A DNA stretch of 8,317 nt from Actinomycetes bacterium (GCA_023427825.1 JAEZAI010000035.1:1-8317), one strand, 5' to 3'. Counted from the first letter of the stretch, positions 1 through 6,720 are shown. Numbers and translations: made by a program. The notes: generated from the sequence alone by a model not told the origin.

Positions 1-402
1 CCGATGGGTCGAGCCCACCTCGGCCCGGGTGGCGTCGTCCAGGGTCGCCAGCGCCTCCGTGAGCGGGCCGACCAGCTGGTGCTCGGGGGACAGCGCCCAC
101 GTCAGGTAGGTGCGAGCCCAGCGCTGCAGCCGGATGGCGGCATCGTCGTCGCCCGCGACGGCCTCCTGCCACGCCGCGATCGTCTGGGGGACCGCGCGGC
201 GGTACCACTCGACGAGCAGGTGCGCCTTGTCGGGCACGTAGCGGTAGAGGGAGTTGCGGGCGAGACCCACCTCCTTGGCGATGTCGCCCAGGGAGACCTC
301 GTGGTAGCCGCGCTCGGTGAACAGCCGGATGGAGGCATCGAGCACCGCCTCACGCTGCTGGGCGACGTGGTCGGCGATGTTGTCGGCCTTGATGCGCGGC
401 AT
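1..402 (-). CDS. TetR/AcrR-family transcriptional regulator (C-terminus cut by window edge)
   Basis: The first 134 residues are present and open to the window edge, so the ligand-binding domain is incomplete. Residues 14-60 form a TetR N-terminal DNA-binding domain: a first helix (QREAVLDASIRLFTERGY) followed by the helix-turn-helix VSLGDIAKEVGLARNSLYRY, which ends in the family-typical LYRYVPDK stretch. The region from about residue 61 is the start of the helical effector domain. The ATG at 400-402 lies 13 bases after the stop of the ABC ATPase gene, with only a weak ribosome site, so translation probably depends on coupling. As last gene of a permease-ATPase-TetR operon it is expected to repress that operon, most likely through the inverted repeat at 2280-2302. 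That link is inference; the family assignment is firm. The ligand is unknown. Confidence 0.92.
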   Translation of the reverse strand, partial: MPRIKADNIADHVAQQREAVLDASIRLFTERGYHEVSLGDIAKEVGLARNSLYRYVPDKAHLLVEWYRRAVPQTIAAWQEAVAGDDDAAIRLQRWARTYLTWALSPEHQLVGPLTEALATLDDATRAEVGSTHR

Positions 403-415
403 CCGGCTCAGCCCG

Positions 416-1162
416 TCACGCCGGCGACGCGGCCGATCCGCGCGCATCGACCGCGTGCAACCGTCCGGAGCTCAGCTCCAGATGACGATCGGCCCGTCGG
501 AGCGCGGCGCCGCCGTGGGCGACGATCAGCGTGGCGATGCCGCGCTGGCTCGCTGCGTCGGCCAGGAGCTCGACGACGATGTCGGCCCTGGACGGATCGA
601 GCGAGGCGGTCGGCTCGTCGGCGATGAGGACGGTCGGGTCGGCCATGAGCGCGCGAGCGATGCCGACGCGCTGGCGTTCGCCGCCCGACAGCTGCGACGG
701 GAGCTGCGACCCTCGGTCGGCCAGGTCGACGTCGGCCAGGAGCGCCCGGGCCCGCTCGCGCACGTCGTGCATGCGCTCGCCGCGGATGTGACCGACGAGC
801 TCGAGCTGCTCGATTGCGGTGAGCGAGGGCAGCAGGTTCGCGGACTGGTACACGAACGCGATCTGGTCCCGACGCATGGCGGTGCGCTGGCGCTGCGAGA
901 GCGCCGAGGTGGGCGAACCGCCGATCGTCACCTCGCCCGAGTCCGGTCGCCGCAGGAGGCCGGCGATCGTGAGCAACGTGGACTTGCCGGCGCCGGAGTC
1001 ACCGGAGATCACGACGATCTCGCCCGGGCGGACGTCGAGGTCCAGCCCGTCGAGCACGACCCGCCGATCGGGTCCGTCCGGGTAGGACACGTCGATGCCC
1101 GTGAGGGAGAGCGCCGGCGTCGCCGCGTCCGGGCCTCCGGGTCGGTCCCAGGTCCCTGTCAT
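416..1162 (-). CDS. ABC transporter ATP-binding protein, MacB/HrtA-like
   Basis: This 248-residue nucleotide-binding subunit would power the FtsX-like permease encoded just upstream. All motifs are present in order: Walker A GDSGAGKST (54-62), Q-loop Gln106 (AFVYQ), signature LSGGERQ (158-164), Walker B VLIADEP (178-184), D-loop SLD (187-189) and H-loop His216. The Q-loop context (YQSANLLPSLT) and LSGGERQRVGIARAL are typical of the LolD/MacB/HrtA group, which pairs with FtsX-type permeases rather than with binding-protein importers. Start choice: the ATG has GGAGGAG six bases upstream (1169-1175). An in-frame GTG at 1178-1180 overlaps the permease stop but has no better ribosome site. The gap from the permease stop is 14 bases and to the TetR start 13 bases, so the three genes are co-transcribed. 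The substrate cannot be read from the ATPase. Confidence 0.95.
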   Translation of the reverse strand: MTGTWDRPGGPDAATPALSLTGIDVSYPDGPDRRVVLDGLDLDVRPGEIVVISGDSGAGKSTLLTIAGLLRRPDSGEVTIGGSPTSALSQRQRTAMRRDQIAFVYQSANLLPSLTAIEQLELVGHIRGERMHDVRERARALLADVDLADRGSQLPSQLSGGERQRVGIARALMADPTVLIADEPTASLDPSRADIVVELLADAASQRGIATLIVAHGGAALRRADRHLELSSGRLHAVDARGSAASPA

Positions 1163-1168
1163 GGTCTG

Positions 1169-1175
1169 CTCCTCC
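1169..1175 (-). promoter_or_regulatory. Ribosome binding site that fixes the ATPase start
   Basis: On the minus strand GGAGGAG stands six bases before the ATG at 1160-1162. This favours that ATG over the in-frame GTG six codons earlier, whose GTGA overlaps the permease stop codon. Confidence 0.7.
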
Positions 1176-1176
1176 G

Positions 1177-2268
1177 TCACGGCTCGACCCCCAGCGCGAT
1201 CGCCGGCTCCACCTGGGTGACCCGGCGGAACGCCACGAGGCTCCCGAGGACACCGGCGACCACCAACGAGATGAACACCGTCAGCACCGCGGTCACATCG
1301 AGCTCCACCGGGGCGTCGCCGCTGCTCATGAGCGCCACGAGCCCGGCGCCGACCGCGACGCCCACGATCGTGGCGAGTGCGACCAGGATCGCCATCTGAC
1401 CGATCCCGTCGCGCAGGATGTAGCCGTTGCTCGCGCCCATGGCCTTGAGCAGCCCGATCTGACGGGTGCGCTGCAGCGTGAGCACGGTGAAGAACGCGCC
1501 GATCACCAGCGCCGAGATCACCAGCAGGAAGCCCCGGATGAGCGTCATCGTGGTCGTCTCCGCGGTGAAGCCGGGCGAGCCGGCGTACGCCTCGGTCTTG
1601 GTGAGGACGTCGAGTCCGGCGTCCTTCGCCACCCGGTCGAGCGAGGACTGGCTCCCGCCTTCGACGGCGATCGCCGAGAACCGACCGTCGGCGCCGTCGC
1701 CGTACTGGACCTCTTGCCACGTCGGGAGCGGCGTGAAGGCGATCGGTGCGTGCCCGTAGGTGCCCGCATCGGTGAAGGCGACCACCGGGAGCTCGACGCT
1801 GGAGCCGCCCAGGGAGTAGCGCTCGCCGACCTCGACGCCCTCCTTGCGGAGCTCGCTCGACAGCACGAGCCCGGGCGAGCCGGCGAGCGCCGTGCGCGCG
1901 GCCTCGTCGGTCACCAGGAAGCTGTCCGGTGCGACGCCCACGAGCGCGACGTCGATGCTCGGTCCGCCGTCGGGCGACGCCGCGTTCACGAAGCTCACGC
2001 CGACCGGGGTGGCGCGGGCGCCGTCGACGCGTGAGACGGCGTCCAGCGCGTCGGGCCGGAGCGTGGACCGGCTGAACGTGCCGTCCGATCCCTCCTCCAG
2101 GAGGAGTCGGTCGAAGGGCATCGCTCGCAGTCCCGAGATGCCGTCGGTGACGAGGCCCGCAGCCAGTCCGGACAGCACGGTCGAGAGCAGCGCGACGAGT
2201 CCGATCACCACGCCGAGGAGGAGGAAGCGGCGGGCGCCGCGCCGGAGGTCACGCAATGCCAGGAACAT
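1177..2268 (-). CDS. FtsX-like ABC transporter permease (HrtB/DevC/MacB type)
   Basis: This 363-residue inner-membrane subunit has the four-helix FtsX/MacB layout: TM1 about 15-39, an extracytoplasmic domain of about 200 residues (40-240), then TM2 about 242-264, TM3 about 290-313 and TM4 about 325-347. The cytoplasmic segment after TM2, RTRQIGLLKAMGAS (267-280), matches the coupling region of this superfamily (compare RTREIGIRRALGAS of MacB-like proteins). The N-terminus MFLALRDLRRGARRF, the length, and a single permease with one ATPase and a TetR gene resemble HrtB-type haem exporters and DevC-like permeases; this narrower assignment is tentative. The ATG lies 11 bases from the inverted repeat at 2280-2302, with a weak ribosome site (AGTGAG). 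Mechanotransmission-type export of a hydrophobic compound or antibiotic is the usual family role. The substrate is unknown. Confidence 0.9.
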   Translation of the reverse strand: MFLALRDLRRGARRFLLLGVVIGLVALLSTVLSGLAAGLVTDGISGLRAMPFDRLLLEEGSDGTFSRSTLRPDALDAVSRVDGARATPVGVSFVNAASPDGGPSIDVALVGVAPDSFLVTDEAARTALAGSPGLVLSSELRKEGVEVGERYSLGGSSVELPVVAFTDAGTYGHAPIAFTPLPTWQEVQYGDGADGRFSAIAVEGGSQSSLDRVAKDAGLDVLTKTEAYAGSPGFTAETTTMTLIRGFLLVISALVIGAFFTVLTLQRTRQIGLLKAMGASNGYILRDGIGQMAILVALATIVGVAVGAGLVALMSSGDAPVELDVTAVLTVFISLVVAGVLGSLVAFRRVTQVEPAIALGVEP

Positions 2269-2279
2269 CGGGACTCACT

Positions 2280-2302
2280 CTTGTCGACAGAATGTCGACA
2301 AG
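2280..2302. promoter_or_regulatory. Perfect 23-bp inverted repeat, likely TetR operator
   Basis: The arms CTTGTCGACA and TGTCGACAAG are exact reverse complements around a 3-bp centre (GAA). Each arm also contains the 8-bp palindrome TGTCGACA, and the two copies are 11 bp apart, about one helical turn, so one protein could contact both from the same face. The repeat lies 11 bp before the permease start and covers the end of the candidate -10 box and the predicted transcription start. A bound protein there would block initiation. Binding by the TetR protein encoded as the third gene of the operon is inferred from position and symmetry. Confidence 0.7.
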
Positions 2303-2328
2303 TTAGCGACGCGTCGTCGGCATCTCCA
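2300..2328 (-). promoter_or_regulatory. Candidate promoter of the permease-ATPase-TetR operon
   Basis: On the minus strand TGGAGA (2323-2328, four of six matches to TTGACA) is followed after exactly 17 bp by TAACTT (2300-2305, keeping T1, A2 and T6 of the -10 consensus). The expected transcription start is near 2293, inside the inverted repeat, giving a leader of about 25 nt. The match is modest and unproven. The -35 box lies just beyond the oxidoreductase stop at 2330, and no terminator separates that gene from this promoter. Confidence 0.4.
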
Positions 2329-2329
2329 G

Positions 2330-3331
2330 TCACCTCGAGAGGGTTGGTGGAGCGGGCGTCGCAGCGGCAGCGCCGAGGCCGTGGTCGGCGCGCACGGCAC
2401 GATCGACGTCGGCCTGGACCAGGCCGTTGTTGATCGCGATCGCGGCGGCGGATCCGGCGCCCGCCGCCGTGATCACCTGGGCCCTGGGATCGGCGACGTT
2501 GCCCGCGGCCCACACGCCGGCGACCGACGTGCGCCCGGTGCGGTCGGTGGTGACGAAGCCGGCATCGTCGTGGTCGCATCCGAGCCCCGCCAGGAGGCCG
2601 TCCGGGTGGGGGTGGATGCCGGGCCGGACGAACACCGCAGCGCGGTCGACGACCCGGCCGTCGACGAGCTCGACACCGGTGAGGTGGTCGTCGACCACGA
2701 CCAGGCCTGCGACCTCGCCGGACACGACGGCGACGCCCCGAGCGGTCAGCTCGCGGCGTTCGCTGTCGGTCAACTCGTAGGTGTGCACGAAGAACGTGAC
2801 GTCGTCGGACCACTGGCGGACGAGCAGTGCGTGCTGCACCGAACCGGGGATCGTGCCGAGGACACCGAGCGGCTCGTCGCGCACCTCCCAGCCGTGGCAG
2901 TAGGGGCAGTGGAGCAGGTCGCGTCCCCAGCGCTCGCGGACGCCCGGCAGGTCGGGGATGTCGTCGCTCACGCCGGTGGTGACCAGCAGGCGTCGTGCAT
3001 CCACGTCGGGGTGGCGCTCCAGGTGCACCCGGAAGGCGACCTCGGCGGGACTCCCCACGTCACCTTCGATCGACTCCAGACCGGTGACCGTGTCGTCGAC
3101 GAGCTCGACGCAGTAGCGGGCGATCTCCTCCCGGCCGACCGCGAGCAGTTCCTTGGGCGACATGCCGTCGCGGGAGAGGAACCCCTGCATGTGCGCAGCC
3201 GGAGCGTTGCGCGGCGAGCCGGCATCGACCACGAGCACCCGACGGCGCGCACGCCCGAGCACGAGCGCTGCGCTCAGGCCGGCGGCGCCACCGCCGACGA
3301 TCACCACGTCGTACCTCGTGAACGCTTCCAT
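2330..3331 (-). CDS. Thioredoxin-reductase-like FAD-dependent dithiol oxidoreductase
   Basis: This 333-residue cytoplasmic flavoprotein has the thioredoxin reductase fold. The FAD dinucleotide motif VVIVGGGAAG is at 9-18, a redox dithiol CPYC at 142-145 in the context HCPYCHGWE, and a C-terminal FAD motif GVWAAGNVADP at 272-282. The length suits the low-molecular-weight class. The second nucleotide-binding segment is not canonical: GTIPGSVQHA (159-168) replaces GxGxxA, and the HRRxxxRA signature for the NADPH 2'-phosphate is absent. This recalls the branch with dithiol oxidases such as GliT and HlmI, so it may oxidise small dithiols or use another partner; no thioredoxin gene is adjacent. The ATG was chosen for its 11-nt Shine-Dalgarno match; a TTG at 3377-3379 would add 16 residues. 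It is divergent from an XRE-cupin regulator that probably controls it. The Ala/Pro-rich tail (about 310-333) is probably disordered. Confidence 0.88.
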   Translation of the reverse strand: MEAFTRYDVVIVGGGAAGLSAALVLGRARRRVLVVDAGSPRNAPAAHMQGFLSRDGMSPKELLAVGREEIARYCVELVDDTVTGLESIEGDVGSPAEVAFRVHLERHPDVDARRLLVTTGVSDDIPDLPGVRERWGRDLLHCPYCHGWEVRDEPLGVLGTIPGSVQHALLVRQWSDDVTFFVHTYELTDSERRELTARGVAVVSGEVAGLVVVDDHLTGVELVDGRVVDRAAVFVRPGIHPHPDGLLAGLGCDHDDAGFVTTDRTGRTSVAGVWAAGNVADPRAQVITAAGAGSAAAIAINNGLVQADVDRAVRADHGLGAAAATPAPPTLSR

Positions 3332-3333
3332 CT

Positions 3334-3344
3334 GGATCACCTCC
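3334..3344 (-). promoter_or_regulatory. Full-length Shine-Dalgarno sequence of the oxidoreductase
   Basis: On the minus strand GGAGGTGATCC is complementary over 11 bases to the conserved bacterial 16S rRNA 3' end (GGATCACCTCC). The GGAGG core lies 8 bases before the ATG at 3329-3331. This settles the start and predicts strong initiation whenever the message is made. Confidence 0.85.
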
Positions 3345-3367
3345 GGGTCGACCTTCTCCTCCTTCTG

Positions 3368-3398
3368 CGGATCTGGCAACCGTCCGTTGCCGTTTCCG
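3368..3398. promoter_or_regulatory. 31-bp interrupted palindrome in the divergent promoter region, likely operator
   Basis: The core arms GGCAAC (3375-3380) and GTTGCC (3386-3391) are exact reverse complements around 5 bp. Further out, symmetric about the same centre (3383), CGGA (3368-3371) mirrors TCCG (3395-3398) after 3 bp on each side. The site overlaps the candidate -35 box of the XRE-cupin gene and lies between that gene and the oxidoreductase, so one bound dimer could affect both directions. Binding by the XRE-cupin protein is inference from position. Confidence 0.55.
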
Positions 3399-3415
3399 GG
3401 AACGCGTGGTCAACT
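3387..3415 (+). promoter_or_regulatory. Candidate promoter of the XRE-cupin gene, leaderless start predicted
   Basis: TTGCCG (3387-3392) is followed after 17 bp by TCAACT (3410-3415), which keeps T1, A4 and T6 of the -10 consensus. The expected +1 falls at 3422, exactly the first base of the GTG start codon. This fits the absence of any Shine-Dalgarno sequence before that codon. The hexamers are weak and the call rests on spacing. Confidence 0.4.
3408..3413 (-). promoter_or_regulatory. Possible -35 element of the oxidoreductase promoter
   Basis: On the minus strand this reads TTGACC, five of six matches to TTGACA, at a suitable distance upstream of the oxidoreductase. No recognisable -10 box lies 16-18 bp downstream; the sequence there is one arm of the palindrome. 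Either the promoter needs an activator or another sigma factor, or the match is chance. Confidence 0.25.
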
Positions 3416-3421
3416 GCGTCG

Positions 3422-4018
3422 GTGCCCGACACGTCGCCGCTCGCCGCGGTCCTGGCCGAGGTTGGTCCCCGGCTCCGTCGGGTGCGCGAGCAGCGCGGCG
3501 TGACGTTGGTGGAGCTGTCCGACGCGACCGGGATCTCGAAGAGCACGCTGTCCCGCCTGGAGTCGGGTCAACGCAAGCCGAGCCTCGAGCTGCTGCTCCC
3601 GATCGCCGAGGCCCACCAGGTGCCGCTCGACGAGCTGGTCGGCGCCCCGGAGGTCGGGGACCCGCGGATCCAGTTCGTGCCCGAGGACCGCAACGGACGG
3701 GTCGTGATCCCTCTCACCCGCCAGGCCGGAGGGATCCAGGCCTGGAAGGTGATCATCGAGCCGACCGACGAGGCACCGACGCTGCGGATCCACGAGGGCT
3801 ACGAGTGGCTGTACGTGCTGGCCGGTCGGCTGCGGCTGATCGTCGCCGATCACGACCTGGTCCTGCAGCAGGGCGAGGTGGCCGAGTTCGACACCGCTGT
3901 CCCGCACTGGTTCGGTGCCGCCGGGGACGATCCGGTGGAGCTCCTGAGCCTGCTCGGACAGTCCGGTCAGCGGATGCACCTCCGCGCGGCACCTCGGCGT
4001 CGGACCACACGCGCGTGA
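3422..4018 (+). CDS. XRE-family regulator with C-terminal cupin sensor domain
   Basis: This 198-residue protein joins an XRE helix-turn-helix (about 14-72, with the recognition region SKSTLSRLESGQRKP at 39-53) to a small cupin barrel (about 105-180). The cupin carries HEGYEWLYVLAGRLRL (124-139) and VPHWFG (160-165). His124, Glu128 and His162 are placed like cupin metal ligands, so a metal or small-molecule effector is plausible. No ATG is available; the GTG at 3422 sits directly before the conserved start, has no ribosome site, and coincides with a predicted transcription start. It is divergent from the oxidoreductase across a shared palindrome, an arrangement typical of a local regulator. 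The stop overlaps the GTG of the LuxR gene (GTGA). The C-terminus is Arg-rich (PRRRTTRA). Fold and role are confident; the ligand is unknown. Confidence 0.9.
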   Translation: MPDTSPLAAVLAEVGPRLRRVREQRGVTLVELSDATGISKSTLSRLESGQRKPSLELLLPIAEAHQVPLDELVGAPEVGDPRIQFVPEDRNGRVVIPLTRQAGGIQAWKVIIEPTDEAPTLRIHEGYEWLYVLAGRLRLIVADHDLVLQQGEVAEFDTAVPHWFGAAGDDPVELLSLLGQSGQRMHLRAAPRRRTTRA

Positions 4019-6717
4019 CCGCTCCCGTCACCGGCCCGACCGGCGGTCCGCTTCTCGCGACCAAGCTCCACCCGCCACGCCGGCGCCGGACGCTGATCCC
4101 CCGGCCGCGCCTCGGCGACACGGCGGAGCGCAGCCGGCAGCGCGCGCTCACGCTGGTCTCCGCTCCTGCGGGCTTCGGCAAGACGACGCTGGTCGCCGAA
4201 TGGCTCGCCGACCGACCCGCCACCGCGTGGCTCTCCCTCGACCCGCGGGACGACGAACCCGTGCGGTTCTGGACCTACGTCGTCGCCGCCCTGGAGACCG
4301 CCGCGCCCGACCTGCGCTCCGAGGCGGCAGCACTCCTGGAGTCGCCCGGCGTGTCGCTGGACGTCGTCGTGGCCACGCTGAGCAACGACCTCGAGACGGC
4401 GGCGGAGGACCTGGTCCTGGTGCTCGACGACTACCACCTCGTCGAGTCCGTCGAGATCCACGCGTCGGTGGCGTTCTTCCTGGAGCACCTGCCGCCGCAG
4501 ATCCGTCTGGTCATCACCACCCGGGCGGACCCACCGCTGCCCCTGGCGTCGTTGCGTGCCGACGGGGACCTGATCGAGGTGCGCGCCGCCGAGCTCCGCT
4601 TCACCGCGGACGAGGCCGCTGCGTACCTCTCCGAGGCGATGGACCTCAGCCTGTCGGCGTCCGACATCGACACGCTCGAGGGGCGGACCGAGGGCTGGAT
4701 CGCCGCGCTCCAGCTCGCCGCACTCTCCATGCAGGGTCGCGACGACCCGTCGGCGTTCGTCGCCGAGTTCGCCGGTGACGACCGGTTCATCCTCGACTAC
4801 CTCGCGGACGAGGTCCTCGAGCACCAGCCGCCCGAGATCCGCGACTTCCTCCTCAGCACCTCGATCCTCCCTCGGCTCACGGGGCCGCTGTGCGCGGCCG
4901 TGACCGGCATGGACGAGTCCAAGGGGATCCTCGAGGAGCTCGAGCGCTCGAACCTGTTCCTGGTCGCGCTCGACGACCGCCGGACCTGGTACCGGTACCA
5001 CCACCTCTTCGGCGACGTCGTGCGGGCCAAGCTCCTCGACGACCGACCCGGCCGTGCGCAGGAGCTGCACCGGCGCGCGAGCGCGTGGTTCGCCGCCAAC
5101 GGCGAGCCGCACGAGGCCATCGCCCAGTCGTTGGCCGGCGACGATCCGACCCGGGCAGCCGAGCTGATCGAGGCCGTGGCGACGGAGATGCAGCGGGCTC
5201 GCCAGGAGGGTCAGCTCCGCGAATGGCTCGAGGCGCTGCCCACCGAGCTGTTCGCGGACCGCCCCGTGCTCGCCGACACCCTGGCTGGCGCACGGATGGC
5301 GACCGGGGACCCGACCGGCGTCGGTGCGCTGCTCGACCTCGCGGCGGCGCGGCTGGACGACGACGACCGGATCGTCGTGGACCAGGATGCGACTGCCCGC
5401 CTCCCGGCCATGCTCGCCATCCACCGTGCCGGGCTGGCTCTCCTCGCCGGCGACACCGACGGGGCCATCGCACACGCGACCGACGCGGTCGAGCTCGCCA
5501 CTGACGACGACCCGCTCCAACGGGGCGCGGCGTCCGCGCTCATCGGGCTCGCGCACTGGGCCCGCGGCGAGTTGGTGCAGGCGCAGGACCGCTACACCGG
5601 TGCCGTCGGCTGGTTCGAGGACGGCGGCTACCTCGCCGATCTCATGGGCATCTCCCTCGCCCTGGCGGACATCCAGCTCGCCCGCGGCCACCTCCGGGAG
5701 GCGCAACGCACCTTCGAGCACGCACTCCGCCTCACCGACGAGCACCCGGGTCTTCGCGGCGCCGCGGACATGCACGTCGGGCTGAGCGAGGTGCTGATCG
5801 AACGCAACGAGCTCGACGCCGCGGAGCGCCACCTCGAGATCAGCGCCGAGCTGGGAGAGGCCATGGGCCTTCCCCAACATGCGTACCGATGGCGGGTCAC
5901 CGCGGCCCGTCTGCGCCGGGCCCGTGGGGACCTCCACCGCGCGCTGGCCCAGATCGAGCAGGCGCTGCCGAGGTACGCCACCGACTTCTCACCGCCGGTC
6001 CGTCCCGTCGCGGCACTCCGCGCGCGGGTGCTCCTGGCGCGCGGCGACCTCGACGGTGCGCTCGGCTGGGCGGCGGAGCGCGGACTCGGCGCGGGCGACA
6101 ATCTCACCTACGTCGGCGAGTTCGAGCACATCACGTTCGCCCGCGTGCTGCTCGCCTGCCACGCCGCGGGTCGAGGTGGGGGATCGCTGGAGCAGGCCAC
6201 CGCACTGCTCCACCGGCTGCTCATAGAGGCGGAAGCGGGCGGCCGGATCGGCAGCACGATCGAGATCCTCATCCTGCTCGCCGACGCGCAGCGGTCGGCG
6301 AACGACGCGGACGCGGCGCGCTCGGCGTTGGACGAGGCGCTCCGGCGTGCGGAACCCGAGGGCCACGTCCGCCTGTTCCTGCACGCCGGTCCTGCGGTGA
6401 CGGACCTGCTGCGATCGGCCGCGTCGGAGGCGACGGCGAGCTCCTACGCCCAGCGGGTGCTCTCGGCGACCGACCGCGTGCGGCAGGCGCCACCCCCGGC
6501 ACCTGGGTCGTCCGCACCGGGTCTGATCGACCCGCTGAGCGACCGGGAGCTCGATGTGCTGCGGCTGCTCCGGAGCGACCTGACCGGGCCGGACATCGCT
6601 CGCGAGCTCCACGTGTCGGTCAACACGCTGCGCACCCACACGAAGCACATCTACACGAAGCTCGGCGCCACCAACCGTCGAGAGGCCGTCACCCGCGCCG
6701 ACGAGCTCGGTCTCTGA
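4015..6717 (+). CDS. LAL/MalT-type LuxR-family transcriptional regulator
   Basis: This large ATP-binding regulator of the LuxR family is 900 residues, the usual size for the group. Residues 12-31 (GPLLATKLHPPRRRRTLIPR) are the family N-terminus. The STAND-type NTPase follows, with Walker A APAGFGKTT (50-58), Walker B LVLVLDDYH (133-141) and sensor ITTRADPPLPLASLRA. Then come the winged region around RYHHLFGDVVRAKL, a helical TPR-like superdomain (about 340-820), a Pro/Ala linker (about 823-836) and a LuxR helix-turn-helix at 841-900 (LSDRELDVLRLL, VSVNTLRTHTKHIYTKLGA). In this family an inducer bound by the TPR region drives ATP-dependent oligomerisation and activation. The GTG start shares GTGA with the XRE-cupin stop and has no clear ribosome site, so translation is probably coupled. 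The inducer and targets are unknown; the downstream ABC operon is the nearest candidate. Confidence 0.94.
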   Translation: MTAPVTGPTGGPLLATKLHPPRRRRTLIPRPRLGDTAERSRQRALTLVSAPAGFGKTTLVAEWLADRPATAWLSLDPRDDEPVRFWTYVVAALETAAPDLRSEAAALLESPGVSLDVVVATLSNDLETAAEDLVLVLDDYHLVESVEIHASVAFFLEHLPPQIRLVITTRADPPLPLASLRADGDLIEVRAAELRFTADEAAAYLSEAMDLSLSASDIDTLEGRTEGWIAALQLAALSMQGRDDPSAFVAEFAGDDRFILDYLADEVLEHQPPEIRDFLLSTSILPRLTGPLCAAVTGMDESKGILEELERSNLFLVALDDRRTWYRYHHLFGDVVRAKLLDDRPGRAQELHRRASAWFAANGEPHEAIAQSLAGDDPTRAAELIEAVATEMQRARQEGQLREWLEALPTELFADRPVLADTLAGARMATGDPTGVGALLDLAAARLDDDDRIVVDQDATARLPAMLAIHRAGLALLAGDTDGAIAHATDAVELATDDDPLQRGAASALIGLAHWARGELVQAQDRYTGAVGWFEDGGYLADLMGISLALADIQLARGHLREAQRTFEHALRLTDEHPGLRGAADMHVGLSEVLIERNELDAAERHLEISAELGEAMGLPQHAYRWRVTAARLRRARGDLHRALAQIEQALPRYATDFSPPVRPVAALRARVLLARGDLDGALGWAAERGLGAGDNLTYVGEFEHITFARVLLACHAAGRGGGSLEQATALLHRLLIEAEAGGRIGSTIEILILLADAQRSANDADAARSALDEALRRAEPEGHVRLFLHAGPAVTDLLRSAASEATASSYAQRVLSATDRVRQAPPPAPGSSAPGLIDPLSDRELDVLRLLRSDLTGPDIARELHVSVNTLRTHTKHIYTKLGATNRREAVTRADELGL

Positions 6718-6720
6718 GAC

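Noticed and set aside
2307..2316. 10-bp palindrome CGACGCGTCG next to the operator
   Set aside because: Short, CG-rich self-complementary sequence is expected often by chance at this composition, and it falls in the promoter spacer without further symmetry.
2303..2345. Possible terminator after the oxidoreductase
   Set aside because: Only very short complementary stretches occur and there is no T-run, so read-through into the permease operon cannot be excluded.
1844..3421. Plus-strand open frame running into the XRE-cupin gene
   Set aside because: It is antisense to the permease and oxidoreductase and shows no family motif. Only the part from the GTG at 3422 encodes a recognisable protein.
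3967..5937. Long antisense open frame (656 codons) opposite the LuxR gene
   Set aside because: It mirrors the codon pattern of a well-supported LAL regulator in very GC-rich DNA, where stops are rare in all frames. Its translation has no recognisable domain and is low in complexity.
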